Assembly: GCA_030374805.1 (NCBI GenBank)
Contig: JARGSG010000212.1
Span: forward strand, 310,001 to 374,000
Source of the DNA: Gracilaria gracilis
Lineage: Eukaryota; Rhodophyta; Florideophyceae; Gracilariales; Gracilariaceae
Length of the DNA: 64,000 nt
Direction of reading: 5' to 3'
This document shows positions 50,834 to 63,400 of this stretch, in pieces; the first letter of the stretch is position 1; each line of letters opens with the position of its first letter. Below the pieces are notes generated by a model. That model saw nothing but the letters and a program-made list of their open reading frames with translations, made no database searches and was not told the origin of the DNA. The position numbers were made by a program, and so were the translations under genes.

Positions 50834-51239
50834 TCACTTCCCCAGATCAACGTCCTTCAGCATTTTGAACGCTGCTTTTTCCACCGTTTTCACTTTGCCC
50901 AGTTCCCTCAGAAACATCCGGGTGACCTCCTTTGCGTGCCGATACTTCTGGTCAGCTTCAAGACCGTACTCCACGACGCGACTTAATTGGAGGTCGTTTT
51001 TCAATCGGCTGATGTCACGAGGCAACGATCTTGAGTGCTTTGCCCAGAAGGGCCCAATTTGATCGCAGGAACTGTCAGCAGTACCTTTGGCCCCATCTCC
51101 GAACCACAGCAGCACCAGCAGCATGTCGTTTTCATCTGCGCACAGCTGCTTATCGTCTTTGCTGTGGCAGAACGTGTTACAGTCCGATAAGACTGTGTGC
51201 AGCGACAATACATACAGATGAAGCTGTAGGAGAAGATTC
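50834..51239 (-). CDS. Small unknown protein of duplicated segment, copy B (no clear start)
   Basis: The frame shares SKDDKQLCADENDMLLVLLW, CDQIGPFWAKH and RVVEYGLEADQKYRHAKEVT with copy A and ends at 50834 with a longer basic tail. At the point where copy A has its ATG and five more codons, copy B is interrupted by the 212-bp insert; the equivalent ATG lies beyond it at 51471. The conserved frame stays open into the insert but has no ATG there. It is either spliced, started differently, or already non-functional. Confidence 0.4.
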
Positions 51240-51451
51240 TGTAAGAGAATGAAGGCGAGGGAGGTTGGTACAACATGTTTACCAAATGATCGACAGTTCA
51301 GAGCTGCAGTGACACTGCCGATGACTAGATTAGAATGTAGCTAATCCTCGACAGGCTTGTCTACTTAACTTCCATGAGCACCATTGCTTCATCAAGCATT
51401 AACGGGTGCGTGGTTTCATGTCCACTAGCTGGACGGGTGCCACTCTATTAC
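51240..51451. mobile_element. 212-bp insert with direct repeats, MITE-like or intron-like
   Basis: Relative to copy A, copy B carries 212 extra bases flanked by AGATTC on both sides (51234-51239 and 51452-51457), whereas copy A has one AGATTC. The ends TGTAAGAG and CTCTATTAC are imperfect inverted repeats. On the minus strand the ends read as a donor-like CT-GTAATA and an acceptor TTCTCTTACAG. A deletion in copy A between the short repeats is the alternative. Confidence 0.55.
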
Positions 51452-52345
51452 AGATTCAACGCGTAATTCATTTGAAAATAACAGTGAGGGTGGAGAATGG
51501 GATATGGCCGGTGAAGTGAGGGCGTGGGTGGGGTAGAAAGTAGTGGTAAAAGGGAGGTACTGGTGGTGATTGGAAAGTAGTTTGATATGTGGTGTGGTGG
51601 GGAGTAGTAAGGGATTGAGATGGAGGGTAGTAGGGAGGTGGGGTGAGGAGCTGTGTGGTGGGAGCCAATTGCTAGGTTTGGAAAACTTTAGATCGCTTCA
51701 AAGATGGAAAATAGTTTAGATAGCGGGCTTTCTTCAGTTGCGAACACCTTTTCGACCGACACAGAAGTTGAAGGGAGTTCGAAGTAGGGTTAGGGGGTAA
51801 TGGGGTAGAGGGAGAGGGAGAACAGTTGGTAGAGGCGATCTTTCTTCAGTTGCCGTGATCTTTTATACCAATTCAGTGTGGAATGGTGTTGAAAATGATC
51901 GGTCGGAGAGCGCGAATATCAGGCTTGTCCTGGTTGCTAACACGGTGCGGATGATACCAGAATTGCTCGCAGAGCAATCATTTCCCACGTGTGCGCGGCA
52001 AACGGCAGTGTAGAGACTTCCTCCCTGTAGCGTTGCCTTGTATGATGATGATAGTGCTTATAATGCTGATAGTTCTGATAATGATGCGGTGAGCGGTGTA
52101 TTCGGTGCTTTGCATTTATCTGCATTGATTGTTTGCACAAGAACGAACCGAGGAAGTTGGGCGATCTTACCGTAAATGAAGGTAGTTTTTATAGAGCTCT
52201 GTGAGGAATGTACGGCTGCACACGTCGCACAGGGCGTCACGTTCATGACACATAATGGCCTGAGTTATGTCGCGTGAGCTCCGCCTTTTTTTCCTTTTTA
52301 TTGCAGAATAAAATAGAAACAGAACTTTGAATGCAACATTAATCG

Positions 52346-52390
52346 TGTTTTGGTAACTAAATTATAGTCTATAATTTAGTTACCAAAACA
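52346..52390. repeat. Perfect 22-bp inverted repeat, 1-base loop
   Basis: Left arm 52346-52367 starts TGTTTTGGTAACTAAATTA; its exact reverse complement is 52369-52390. It is the longest perfect palindrome noticed in the window and is AT rich. Confidence 0.95.
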
Positions 52391-52484
52391 TGAACACGGG
52401 TCACAGTGACCGTGACGGGGAGGTATGACGAATTCTTTGGTCTACGGTTGTTCACCCTATGGTCTTGGTAAGGGAGTATGCGAG

Positions 52485-52625
52485 ACGCGTGCGCAGAGGA
52501 GTACAGACGTGAACACTGTCGTCCGTCGAGGAAGTAAAGGGACAAAAGTGATCCCTCCCGTCTGGTCTTTCTCACTTCTCAGAAGGTCCAGGCGGGCTCT
52601 GATTTATTTGGGCCTCTCCGTTTCC
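52485..52625. repeat. Short dispersed repeat, partner of 49050-49190
   Basis: Loose similarity to 49050-49190 in the same orientation, strongest around CCCTCCCGTCTGG. It is a diverged dispersed repeat at best. Confidence 0.45.
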
Positions 52626-53527
52626 GTCCAGCGCAGCACTGCGTTCTCTTTTAGGACCGCGCTTCCCACGAGCTGCAGCAGAAGCGCAGCTAGCAAGGCA
52701 AACGCTTGCGCTGGACACGTGCAGGACGATGGCGTCTAGCACCCTCCCCCCCCCCTTCGCTTCAAGTAGTACGTAAACGTAATAATGTAACGTTGCGAGA
52801 ATAAAGAAAAACAAAGCGTCACTTTTCGAACGAAGAGCAAAACTCCGCCTGTTTCTATGCCGTTAGAAAGTTCTGAGGCTCCAAACCACTTTCTATAGAA
52901 AGCAGAAACGTCCGCCTTTTGTCTGCCAGACTTTGACGCAGAGCAGACGGCGAACTTGCGCATAAAAGAACAAAGTTTACCCTCTCTCAAACGGTCAAAT
53001 ACTAAAAATATTCAAATTTGGACCAAACCGTCGTTGCTTTTGACCAATCACAACAACTTATTTGGCACTCACGAGCACTACACACGACTTTCATCACTAC
53101 TTACAAATCCGGATCGCTTCTATGCTGCCTGCGCCGCGCGAGCTGCACGACGATCACCGCGAGAATTCGCCAAGCTTTGACCACAAATTGCACGCTCGGG
53201 CGCAAAACTCGACAGACTTCGGAGCTCCAAAGGGGTTTCAACATCAATATCCCGTTTCAGCCGGCCGGCCCGCCCATTAGGCGCGTTTTCCAACCTTTAA
53301 TCTTCCCCTCACTCCTTGACGCTTATCTGCTTCTTAGCACAACGTTCATCCCGCTCCTTCAACCAGTGTAATACTACGTCAGCTGCTAGGTTAGTGCCTG
53401 AAGCAGTGTCGATGCGAATTGTTACGCTGTTCTCAACTTCTACGTTTCAAAAAACACTTCGCAATTCTTCCACAATGCTTTTCATCAAAGTGTAAACAGT
53501 GATGGTTTCAACCTTCTTCAACCATTT
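52626..53527. other. Gene-free stretch left of the transposase
   Basis: About 900 bases with a C run near 52745 and short frames only. It may include the 3' end of the pogo-like transposon, but I could not find terminal inverted repeats. Confidence 0.45.
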
Positions 53528-54604
53528 CTACATCACTGGTTCTATCGGAAAGGGTCCTTCGAAAACCACCCAAGCTCCAGCAGCGTGGAAACCGTCCACA
53601 ATGTTTTGGCAAGGAACACTCTCATCGTAAGCATTACTTATGCAACTCGCAACATCAAAGACGTCAAGAGTAATATAGACACGAGCCGCGGCATGAATTT
53701 CTCTCTTTAGGAAAACCTTGAACGGAGACAAGACTCCAACGTCAAGAGGTTGAAGTACCTGGGAGGTGTTCCCAGGTAGGCCTACAAAAAAGATTCGATT
53801 TTCTTTGAGAAGCAGTAGCGTCCCAAACTGAATATGAGCTGCGTAGACGTCGAACAAGAGCAGCATATTCCGTCTACCTTCCCGAATGTTAGCGGTCTCC
53901 ATGGCAAAGTTCTTAGCGGAGTCGAAAAAAATAGCGCTGTCGACACCAGCAGGCTCGGGGTGGTGCAAGTAGCACTGTGGAAGATGTTCATGAAGATTCT
54001 CATACTTTCTATTCACTCTGCGAAACCTTGCCTGTTTTCCGGGATAGACGACTACTGGTTTGAACTTTTGGTTTGCTGCATTGACAACAGGCCTGATGGT
54101 TACGTGTTCCAGGTTGCCCTTGGTTCCTTCATCCGTCTGGACCAGTTTCTCTTGTGCAGGCTTGACAGCCTTTCGGAGCGAACGACCAACCATTTTCATG
54201 AACGATATACCAGATTCATCCACGTTAAACACCTGCTCTGCCGATGTGATTCTATATCGCTTTATCATGGCGCGCATTTTCGAGATGTGCTCTGTCAGAT
54301 TTTCTTTGTTAACCGCCTTTATACGTTTCTGCTCAATCATTTGAACGGACTTCAGCTGCAAACTCGGATGGCGTTGGACAGACTTGTTGACGCATGTGAC
54401 CGAAGGGCGTGACGAACGCTTGGAACATTTCAGGCGCCTTGCCGGAGGACGAAGGGTCACGAAGTGTTCGGCGAGTTGACACACGCCCTGCCTGGCTAGT
54501 GGAGTGTTGTTTCGAGCGTAGCCATTAATGTGGAGCAACGTCTTTGGCGGGAAAAGCGCAGGCTCACGAAGACGTTCGGAATCTTCCCCTCGACAGGGCA
54601 GCAC
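53528..54604 (-). mobile_element. Pogo/Tigger-like (Tc1/mariner superfamily) transposase remnant
   Basis: An open frame of 358 codons on the minus strand encodes a DDE_1-type transposase. VQRHPSLQLKSV and RIKAVNKENL resemble the end of the CENP-B-like DNA-binding part; the catalytic core has VFNVDESGISF (first Asp), MLLLFDVYAAHI (second Asp) and NTSQVLQPLDVGVLSPFK (third acid and its neighbourhood). There is no ATG before residue 89 and the N-terminal helix-turn-helix region is mostly absent, so the copy is truncated or once had an upstream exon. Terminal inverted repeats and TA duplications were not located. Confidence 0.85.
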
Positions 54605-54939
54605 AGCGAACGGAGCACTCCGGGAATGAACCAGCTAAGCCGGGTGTAAATCCGAGGTCAAACCACCACGACAAGCGGCGGAGCGTGAGGCTGATTAGGA
54701 GTCGGTAGAGATCCACGTGTTCACACGGTCACGAGATGAGTCCTCGAAAGAGAGTAGCACGGCAACGACAAGGTGTCGGAAACGAGCCACTGCAAACAGG
54801 GAAAAAAGGCAAACCCAAAAAAAAGGGAGAAAGCGAACCACCAGAGTGGGGAAAAGAGAGAGAGAATAAATCAAACCCAATACAGGGGCGAGTATACGAC
54901 AATAGGTCGGAACAAGACACACAAATAGTGGTTATACTC

Positions 54940-57400
54940 TGAGCGCCACAAGGGTGGGTAACTATACGTGAGCAACACGGTCGTCACTCCACTTGGAGTT
55001 GAACAACCCACGAAGGCGTGATAGCTAGAGCCAGGAAGCCCTTGCTTGGCAAGAAGCAGTTAACTTGGGGGAGCGATGCTCAACCCCCTAAGTACCGAGC
55101 TCGGCGCACCACTGAGAGTGGGTGAGCCGGGCAAAATAATCTATAAAATATCTAAGTAAATACAGCAATGCTGGGTGCACTGCCTCCGGCATATCCGTGC
55201 TACACGTGTGCTATTCACACCCGCTAAGCGGCGCCTCGAGTGCAATCCACGTGTACATGTGTGGAAATTACCTCAGCGAGGCGACACACTAATAGCGGTG
55301 TAGCTCATATATATCTACTAACGCATGATGTGGAAATTAACTAAGTACCCCAAATCGCCTCCAAGGAGTGTTGTCCTTCATATCCCTCTCCTTAAGAGTG
55401 AGCCACGCCGTCGCGATGGCGGGTCGAACTCCCAGCCATGGGCATAAAAGCGCATCCCCGAAGTCTTCGGATTCCATCTCGCCTCGCGAAGACCAAGTCA
55501 CTACCACTCGACAGTGCCAACCTCGCTCCAGCGACGATCAATCCTGTTCACAACAGTCTGCTTCTCGCTCTCGCGGTGTTACTACCAACCTTCCCGTTCC
55601 TCGAGTACCTCGCACGATGTGCGGTCAACCTCCGAACTCGGGATACTTCTCCGGATTTCGTTCCGTGCCTCTTCCGCAAAGTGGCGATGCTTCTGGGGCG
55701 TCCCAGGGACTCAACGCCAGTGGCGGGCACATCCTTCCTCCGGTGTAGCAGCCCCAAGGTCACGTCATGCATGAAGTGCCGTGGCCTTCCTACGACGAGC
55801 TCGTCGGGCTAAACCCTCGCGTTCACGCCCATCTCTTCCGGACTGCTCCGTGGTTTAATCCTACAGCCGTTTTCAACGAGGAGCTCATCGCGTCCTATGC
55901 GGACGGTACTGATCGCTTTCCCGGGGATCTTCCGGCGTTAGTCACCACTTCGTGGGATTGCCGTCGACGGGTTGCCGTTCCTCCTCACGCAATCTTGCGG
56001 CGTTCCGACGAGTCGCTGGCTTCCGCTCAGGCGTCATTGGTTCGCTTGGGTTATGCGCGGCAGAGCCGGGCGAACTTCGAGTTCCCAATTCCTGATTCCA
56101 TCAGCTTTGACCTCCGGTTGTACCGTACACAAGGCGAGATTTCGTATTGTGCCCGCTTGGCGGTGGTTGAGACTTACTCCTGGAGAGGACTTCCTAATGT
56201 ACGCCAGGAGACGGTGTGTTGGATTCATCCAATCATCCGGGCGGAGTTCAGGTATCTTCGCCGGGAGTCCGGTTTGCGGTGGTTACAGAACTTCATCCGC
56301 GATGAGCGTCGTGCGCGTTCTCGTTTCGGGTTTCTCGTCCCGTATCAAAACACGGAGATCAATTGAATCCGGCACAATCACCGGCTGGGCCGTTACGTTC
56401 CCATTCCCACTTGGTGGTCCTCGGTGGAGGTGTGTCACGGGTGCCACGTGGAGTTGCCCACGGTCCTCTCTTATCTGGGCTCCTGCCTAATCGAGGATCC
56501 GTATTCCGGACTGTGGTCCGTGGTGCTCACCGAGTGGGCAATCCGCACTGCGGCTTATCTCCTATGGGAAGTATATGACCAGTATCGACTGTGGTATGTC
56601 TAGCCTCGCCTTCGGGCGTGCATCCGAGGACTCTCGTTGCGGGTGCCTCTGGGAGGTGAAAACAATGCCGAAGAAGTTTGTGGGCTCCTCGAAGTAGTCG
56701 ACCGAGTTGATTGGGCCAGCGTGCCCTTCGCTCAGAGCAGCCGCGGTCACGAGGACGGAGGTTTCGACCGGTCTCCGGGACGAAGCACACCTTTGGCGGG
56801 AGACTTCATCTTTTCCAATCCCTGGGAGGTGCAAGAGATCACCGCAGCTGAAGCGGCAGCTCTCCGGATGGCTCCGAGGTATATCCCTTACGGGCATCCC
56901 ATTGGCTTCGTCGACGCTGACGATTTTCACCACGCCTACGGCGGTGACGACGACCAAATGATGGACGACGAACCCGAGGTGGGGTATGATGACGACGTAG
57001 TCGAAGAGTTTCCTTCCGCCAACGCGGTTGAGCCGACCTCCAATGACACGGCAGCGCCGGGAATGGCGACGGCCGAGCCGGTGAATCCACCCGCGCCCAA
57101 ACCTCCGTCGGTAGGTGCCGTGGTGGCTTCCCTCCCGGACGAACCAGATGTGATCCAGGTGCCTGCCGTCCTCCCCTCTGGGGGTGGAACTGGTGAGGCG
57201 GCTGTGATTGCTCAGTTCCTCCGAGGAGTTGGGCTTTCCGCAACTGTCGCGAGCGGGGACGTCGCCGCAATTGCGGGACGCGTTGGCTGCACGCCTTACT
57301 GGCGGATCCAATCCCAGAAATGGGGGTAATGGTGACGGCGCTCCGGGCCCCTCCAACCAAGGGTCGGGGGTTTAGTCCATCTTCCACCTGATTCGCGCTA
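54940..57400. mobile_element. Left flank of the LTR element: possible LTR and opposite-strand open frames
   Basis: Treated as part of the fossil element. Bases about 54940-55375 are non-coding, contain TATAAAATA near 55142 and are followed by a pyrimidine-rich stretch, so they may be a long terminal repeat; its partner would lie outside the window, so this is unproven. From about 55.4 to 57.3 kb the plus strand, opposite to pol, holds long open frames whose products (for example ELIASYADGTDRFPGDLPAL) match no family I know. They could be accessory frames of the element or the remains of a different insertion. Confidence 0.45.
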
Positions 57401-60400
57401 TGCGGTGTTGCTGTAGGATATAGCCTTGATGGCCATTAAACCTACTTCCATCTATGACGTATATTTTTTCTTTCCCAAGTCCCAGCTTCGTCTTCTTCCA
57501 CTACTCAACTTCCTTCTGGGTGAGCTAGCTTCTTCCCCTTCGGGGCGTGTTATCCCACTTGGGCATTGACAATTGTCGCCGGGAGACCCGTGAGAGTACG
57601 CCGATGGTACTGCACCACTTTCGATCGTGGGAGATGCTCGATTGGCTCATCCGAGTCAGCCTCGGGTCCGTAGCCGACCAACGTACGAGATACTGTATGT
57701 ACCCCAACGGGTGGTATGAGTGTTCCACTATGTGGTCGACTACGAACTTCTGTCGGAAGACTTCCCGGCCTTGCCGTGTGATTACGACATCCTTTGTCGG
57801 AGAGAACTCCGGCGGCATTGTCGTGTGTGGCAGTGCGTCGATGCTCCGGTTAGACCGAGGTGTGTACAACAAGGTTGGTGGCACTGTACCTTCGCGGTGT
57901 GGTCCTCTACTTGGGTCGGTGGTCACGCGTCTCGCGGTGTCTGTGTTCCCGTTTCCTTGTTCCGGTAGAGTTCCTTCTCCCGCGGGAGTCCCAGGTGGGC
58001 GTACCGCAAGTTTGCGTGGCAGCAACCGTTTCGAAGGAGTTGTGTGTGGCGTCGAACGCGCTCGCGTCACCGGTAACCCTGATTGAACCGGCTTCGCCGT
58101 GGTGGTATGTGACGTTGTCAACGGGTGGCCGTCATTGGTCTGCGCCGTGGTATGTTTCGCCTCCGTATGCACGGGAGGTGTCAGCTCGGTTTGTCGACGT
58201 GGTTCGCTCGCTGAGCTGATCTCCCTTACAGATGTAGTCCGTGTGCTACGGTTGGCACTTCCCTGCTGGGCATTTAGCGACGTGTTCACGGTGTGGCCCG
58301 CTTCAGGCGTGTTGGGCGACTTAGTCTCCGACGACTTTTCTCCGTCTTGGACGTGCGAACTCAACGGCGCCTTAGGCGGTATTTTCACTCCGTTATGCGA
58401 CGTAGTCTCTCCAGGCGCGCTATGCGGCGTAGGCAACTGCTTCGCCGGTAACGACTGAGTCTCCTAGGTCCTGTCCCGCACGGCGGTAGTGTCTGGTGAC
58501 GATCCCGCTTCTGCATTGATGCGCGGCGACCTTGACGAGACGCAGGGCTCCCGAGAGGGCTTTGATTTCGCATTAGCAGTGTCACTCTTCCGTGCCACAC
58601 GGTGTTCCTCACGCGACAGCGCGGAAGCATGACGAGTAACGAGTCCCTCCCCCTCCTTAGATGGAGCGACATGGGGAGTGGGTGTCAACGCGCCAAGGCG
58701 GCGAATAATTACGCCAGGCGGCGAGGCTTCAGACGGCAAAGCACCAGGGCGCGTAGAGTCCGATACCATCGGCAAATCCGAGAGTCCCCTACTAGGGTGT
58801 AGTACCTCCCTAGGACGGTCGATCGGGGGTGGAGCCGGTGTGTCCGTAGTGTTCGTTTCCGCTTCTGCCGTAGAATGTCTACATGATGGGTCGTTTCCCG
58901 CAGGCGGGGGTGCAAAAACCACGCGATCGCGGGAAATGCGTTCGTATTGCTGTCCCATCTCCACTACGACAGTGTCGGGTTCTACAGCAATTGTCTTGAA
59001 GAGACCGTCGGCGACAGGTGAGAGTTTGTGGCGTTTCTCCCTGCCTGGGTTCCAATATTTCTTACGAATGAACACATAGTCCCCTTCTTTAAGGGCGGGT
59101 GGTCTTCGAGGGGCTCGCTCATCGAAATCACGCTTCTATGCGGCTTGAGACCGTGCCATTGACCGTTGTGCTGCAGGGACCAGCTTGGTAAGCCATGTCT
59201 TCCAGGTTTCCCTGTATCCCTTTGTCGAAGGAAATTGATCCAGCGTTGGCTGTGCTTCGAGCGCCACGGGCGTTGGGGTGCGAGACAGAACCAATTGAAA
59301 TGGAGTCAATCCCGTAGTACGCTGTACCTGAGCGTTGTATGCGAATGTCAGCGCATCGGTGAACAGGTCCCACGTGGTGGGGTGATCGGCTACGTATGAA
59401 CGGAGGGCTGCTAACAGCGTCCGGTTAAACCGTTCAGCCTGCCCATTACACTGGGGGTGGTAGGTTGTCGTGAAGAGATTCTTGACATCCAGAATTCTGC
59501 ATACATCCCCGAAGAACCGGGAGGCAAACTGTTTCCCGTTGTCGGAGAGTAGATTCACCGGTGGACCGTAGACAAATGCCCAATGGGTGACGAATGCTTG
59601 CGCAACCGTCAGTGACGTGATTCTCCGTAATGATACGGTACGAACGAGCTTTGAGAAACGATCCGTGATCACGAGTAGAAATTTGCTACGCCGCTTAGTA
59701 GCGAGGAACGGTCCCAAAATATCGATAGCCACGAATTCCAGGGGCGCCCGTGCGGGGAAGAGCTTCAACTTCGTCGCATAGCGGCGAAGCTTGACGCGAT
59801 TCCGAGCACACTCGGGGCAGAACCGCACAGTTGCGTAGCAATCCACAGCCATTGCTGGCCAGTAGAATTTCCTTCGCAATGTAAGGTACAGTTTCCGTCC
59901 TCCGACGTGACCACTAAGTTTGGCATAGTTTAATAAGTGTAACACCCAAGATTGTAGGGCGTGTGGCACCACTATTTGTGGGTTTCCAGTTACCGTGCGA
60001 ACGAGATATCCAATATCATTCACCCGAAAGGGGAGATCAGCTCCTCCATTGAGTTGCGCCTGAATCTTCGTGCAGTAGGGATCGCTGATTTGTTCCCTTA
60101 CCATCTCCTCCGTTGTAACGGGTACGAAGTTCCCTGGTAGGGGGTTCGCACTTTCGCTGACAGCGAGTAGGTCATCCAGTTCCTGGTCGAAATCCAGTTC
60201 GTCTGGCCATTCCTCTTCGATATCATCCAGTTCACCTGCGGTGTCGTCGTCAACTGCGAAGCAGGGTATTTCCTCGTCATCGACGGCTAACGCTTCCCCT
60301 GTGGTGGGTAGGCGAGAAAGGGCGTCGGCTTGTGTATTGTTGGCGCCCTTCTTGTAGGCGACGTCGAAGTCGAACTCTGCAAGACGCAGTCTCCAACGCA

Positions 60401-63400
60401 TTAAGCGGCCTGAAGGCTCCGATATGGAGAGTAGCCATCTCAATGATGAGTGATCCGTTTAAACGATGAAATGAGCACCCATGAGGTAGAGGCGTAGTGT
60501 GCATAATGCCCACACTAATGCAAGACATTCCTTCTCCGAGACGGAGTAATTCTTCTCATGCACGTTCAACGAACGGGACCAGTACCCAATTGGCTTGCGT
60601 TCCCCCTCGGGGGTGGTTTGAAACAAGGCGACCCCTACCTGATAGTCACTAGAATCCGTGTCCACGGTATATGAAAGTCCCGGTTTCGGTAGTGACAATA
60701 CTGGTGCCGTGGTTACAGCCTCTTTGAGAGAGTTAAAGGCTTCCGTCGGAGTAGACGTGAATGGGTCCAACTTAGGCGGTTGGCCCTTCCGCAGAAGCGC
60801 GTTGAGAGGTGCCGCAATGTCCGCAAAGTTGGGAATGAACCGTCTATAGACGTTGACTAATCCTAGAAAGGATCTCAGTTCAGTCTGGGTAGTCGGTTCC
60901 GGGGCCTGTTTCAGCGACTTCACACGAGCTTCCTCGATCATGACACGTCCTGGACGGATTATGTGACACAGATACTTGACAGTATCCGTGAAGAATTCGC
61001 ATTTCCTCGGCTTGATTGTCACTCCGGCGTCCCGTAACGTGGCCATTATTTCTCTCACATGTGTGAGGTGATCATCCAGATTATCTGAGAATACAATGAT
61101 GTCGGCAATGTAGACGAGACAAGTACGCCACTTGAAGCGGGCCAGTAGGATATCAATAGCACGCTGAAAAGTAGCGGGAGCATTGGTTAAACCAAAGGGC
61201 ATCCGTTTAAAACGGTAGAGGCCAGAATGGCAGACGAACGCTGTCTTGTCCTGATCCTGCTTCCTCATTGGAACCTGCCAGTATCCCCAGTTAGCATTCA
61301 ATGCCGTGAATACGGTGGCATTTCCGAGAGAATCGATGTGTTCATCCATACGTGGAATAGGGTACACGTCCTTGACGGTAAGAGCGTTTAGACGACGATA
61401 GTCGATACAGAGGCGCCAGGAACCATCCGGTTTCGGAGCCAGTACCACTGGTGATGCCCACGGCGAATGTGCCGGTTCTATAACTCCTGCATGGAGCATC
61501 ATGTCCACCTAAAATTGCTCTTCTTTTCTGGCCTTGGGCCCTGCCCTGTACGGATGTTGGGCTACTGGCCGAGAGTTCGGAAGGAGATCAATCCGGTGTT
61601 CCGTGGTATTTATCTCTCCGAGAGAACAATCCCAAATTGTGGTGAATTCACGAAGCATATCGCGTGGTCGTTTGCGGTGTGTCCCCGGAACATGTCCGAG
61701 GTCGAGTTCTTCCAATTCCTTCACTAGGTCCAATTGGTCGTAACTCGTCGGAACGTGTGTCTTATCTGTCTTAACAGGTGCTTGACCCGAAGGACTCGGC
61801 GACGAAGGTGATTGAGATACCGACTCCTCCCCCTCCTTAGAGTGAACGATTCCGAGCATATCGGCAGCCGTCATCTTCCTCGGTACCAACGCAGTTGGGT
61901 GCGGCATGACCGAGCCAATTACTTGGTTTTTCACCAGATACTGGGTTGTTTTGCCTAGATTGGCTATCAACACGTAAAACGGATTATCCGGTTCCACCTG
62001 TACCACTCCATTAGCAATGGCAAGAGAGTATTTATCATACAACGACGGCAATGGCTGGACGATTCGGAAGCCGTGTTGACGGGAGTTCACCTGTACCCAG
62101 ACTTGAGACTCTGGAGGCACGCGTGTCGCGGAGGCAACACGAAGCTTCGTAGATTCCCGAGAACTCGGTGGTGCTTCCTGCGCCGCAGGTAGAGACACAT
62201 GCTTCTTGGAGGCATGCCTCAAAGGAAGACGAACAATCGGCACGGACGAACCATCTTCCATTTCAACACGCCTGTGGCGGGGCCTAATGGCATCGACGAA
62301 GCGGTCGCAAAAGTCACAACCCAAAATGACCGGGGCGGCCAGGGACCGACAAGCGACAAAGTTGAGCTTCACCACGCATGAGCCCAAGCAGATTACCCAC
62401 TCGATGTATCCTACCGTTGACAACGGGTTGTTATTCGTGTCAGCGACGTCAGAAATGTCGCCACAGCGAATGTGTGACCGCAAGGCGGGTGGCAATGCTG
62501 TCTCGACAATGAAGTTCGGACCTGCGCCTGTATCTAATACAGTGAGATAACGCACCATAAACTGGGGTGCAATGCCAAGGTCGGCATAGACCTTGTAATT
62601 GCGCTTGGCCATCACCATAACTCTATCTGGGAACCGGTTATTTCTTACCCGTATCCACGGTCGACGAAGAACACCAAGATGTTCTGAGTTCATGTCTTCG
62701 ACGGCCTGTTTCCTCGAGAGGATTCGGACCTGGGGGCGAGGCAAGGACGCCTCGGGCGCCTTCAGCTCAACTCTAAGGGCCCCTCTACAAGAGAGGAGAC
62801 TCCCACAATTAGTTTTTCTGCGCAGATTCCGCCTGAGGCGTGTGCTCGGTGTTCTGAACCATTGATGCCTCGACACCAGCGGCAGAAGCGTCCGCAGTAG
62901 CGGTTGAACTTCCCTCGAGAGGGGTTCGGGGGTGAGAGGTCACCATGTTCTGGGCAATCGGAGCCGCAATTGTGCGTGGAATATCCATCTTCGCGCGGAT
63001 GTACGATGCCATCGGAACGGAAGCCTTCTCTTCAGGGGAGAGGGCTTCGTAGTTGGCAATGTTTTGCGCCCATTCACGCATGGTTAAAAAGCACTGCGGA
63101 GAAGTATGCCCTCGCGTATAGCAGAGGTGACAGATCAATCCAACAATGGCATTGACGTTCCGAGTATTCGAGAATCGCACCGCTGGGCGGGAAGCTTGCC
63201 AGCCAGGCCGTGAAGCCCGGGTTCCACCGTTCTCATATGACAGTCGAGGCGGTTGAACTCGGTTCGAATCTGCATACAGCAGTGTATCGTCCGGAGCCGT
63301 TTGAAACGAGGCCTCCGTGATTGAGGGAAGCTCCGTTGTCGGGATTGAAAGCACGTCGCTACGGGCAAAGTGCACCTGATCATACTCCATATTGGAGTGT

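Larger units (their letters stand above)
50440..52280. repeat. Duplicated segment family 2, copy B
   Basis: Same orientation and order as copy A at 39795-41156, but longer because of a tRNA-like insert near its left end and a 212-bp insert at 51240-51451. The duplicated non-coding part to the right keeps GT-rich GGGTGGTG stretches in both copies. Confidence 0.9.

Noticed and set aside
57547-58458. Plus-strand frames opposite the chromodomain-like region
   Set aside because: Complement of the element's own coding strand, without separate motifs.
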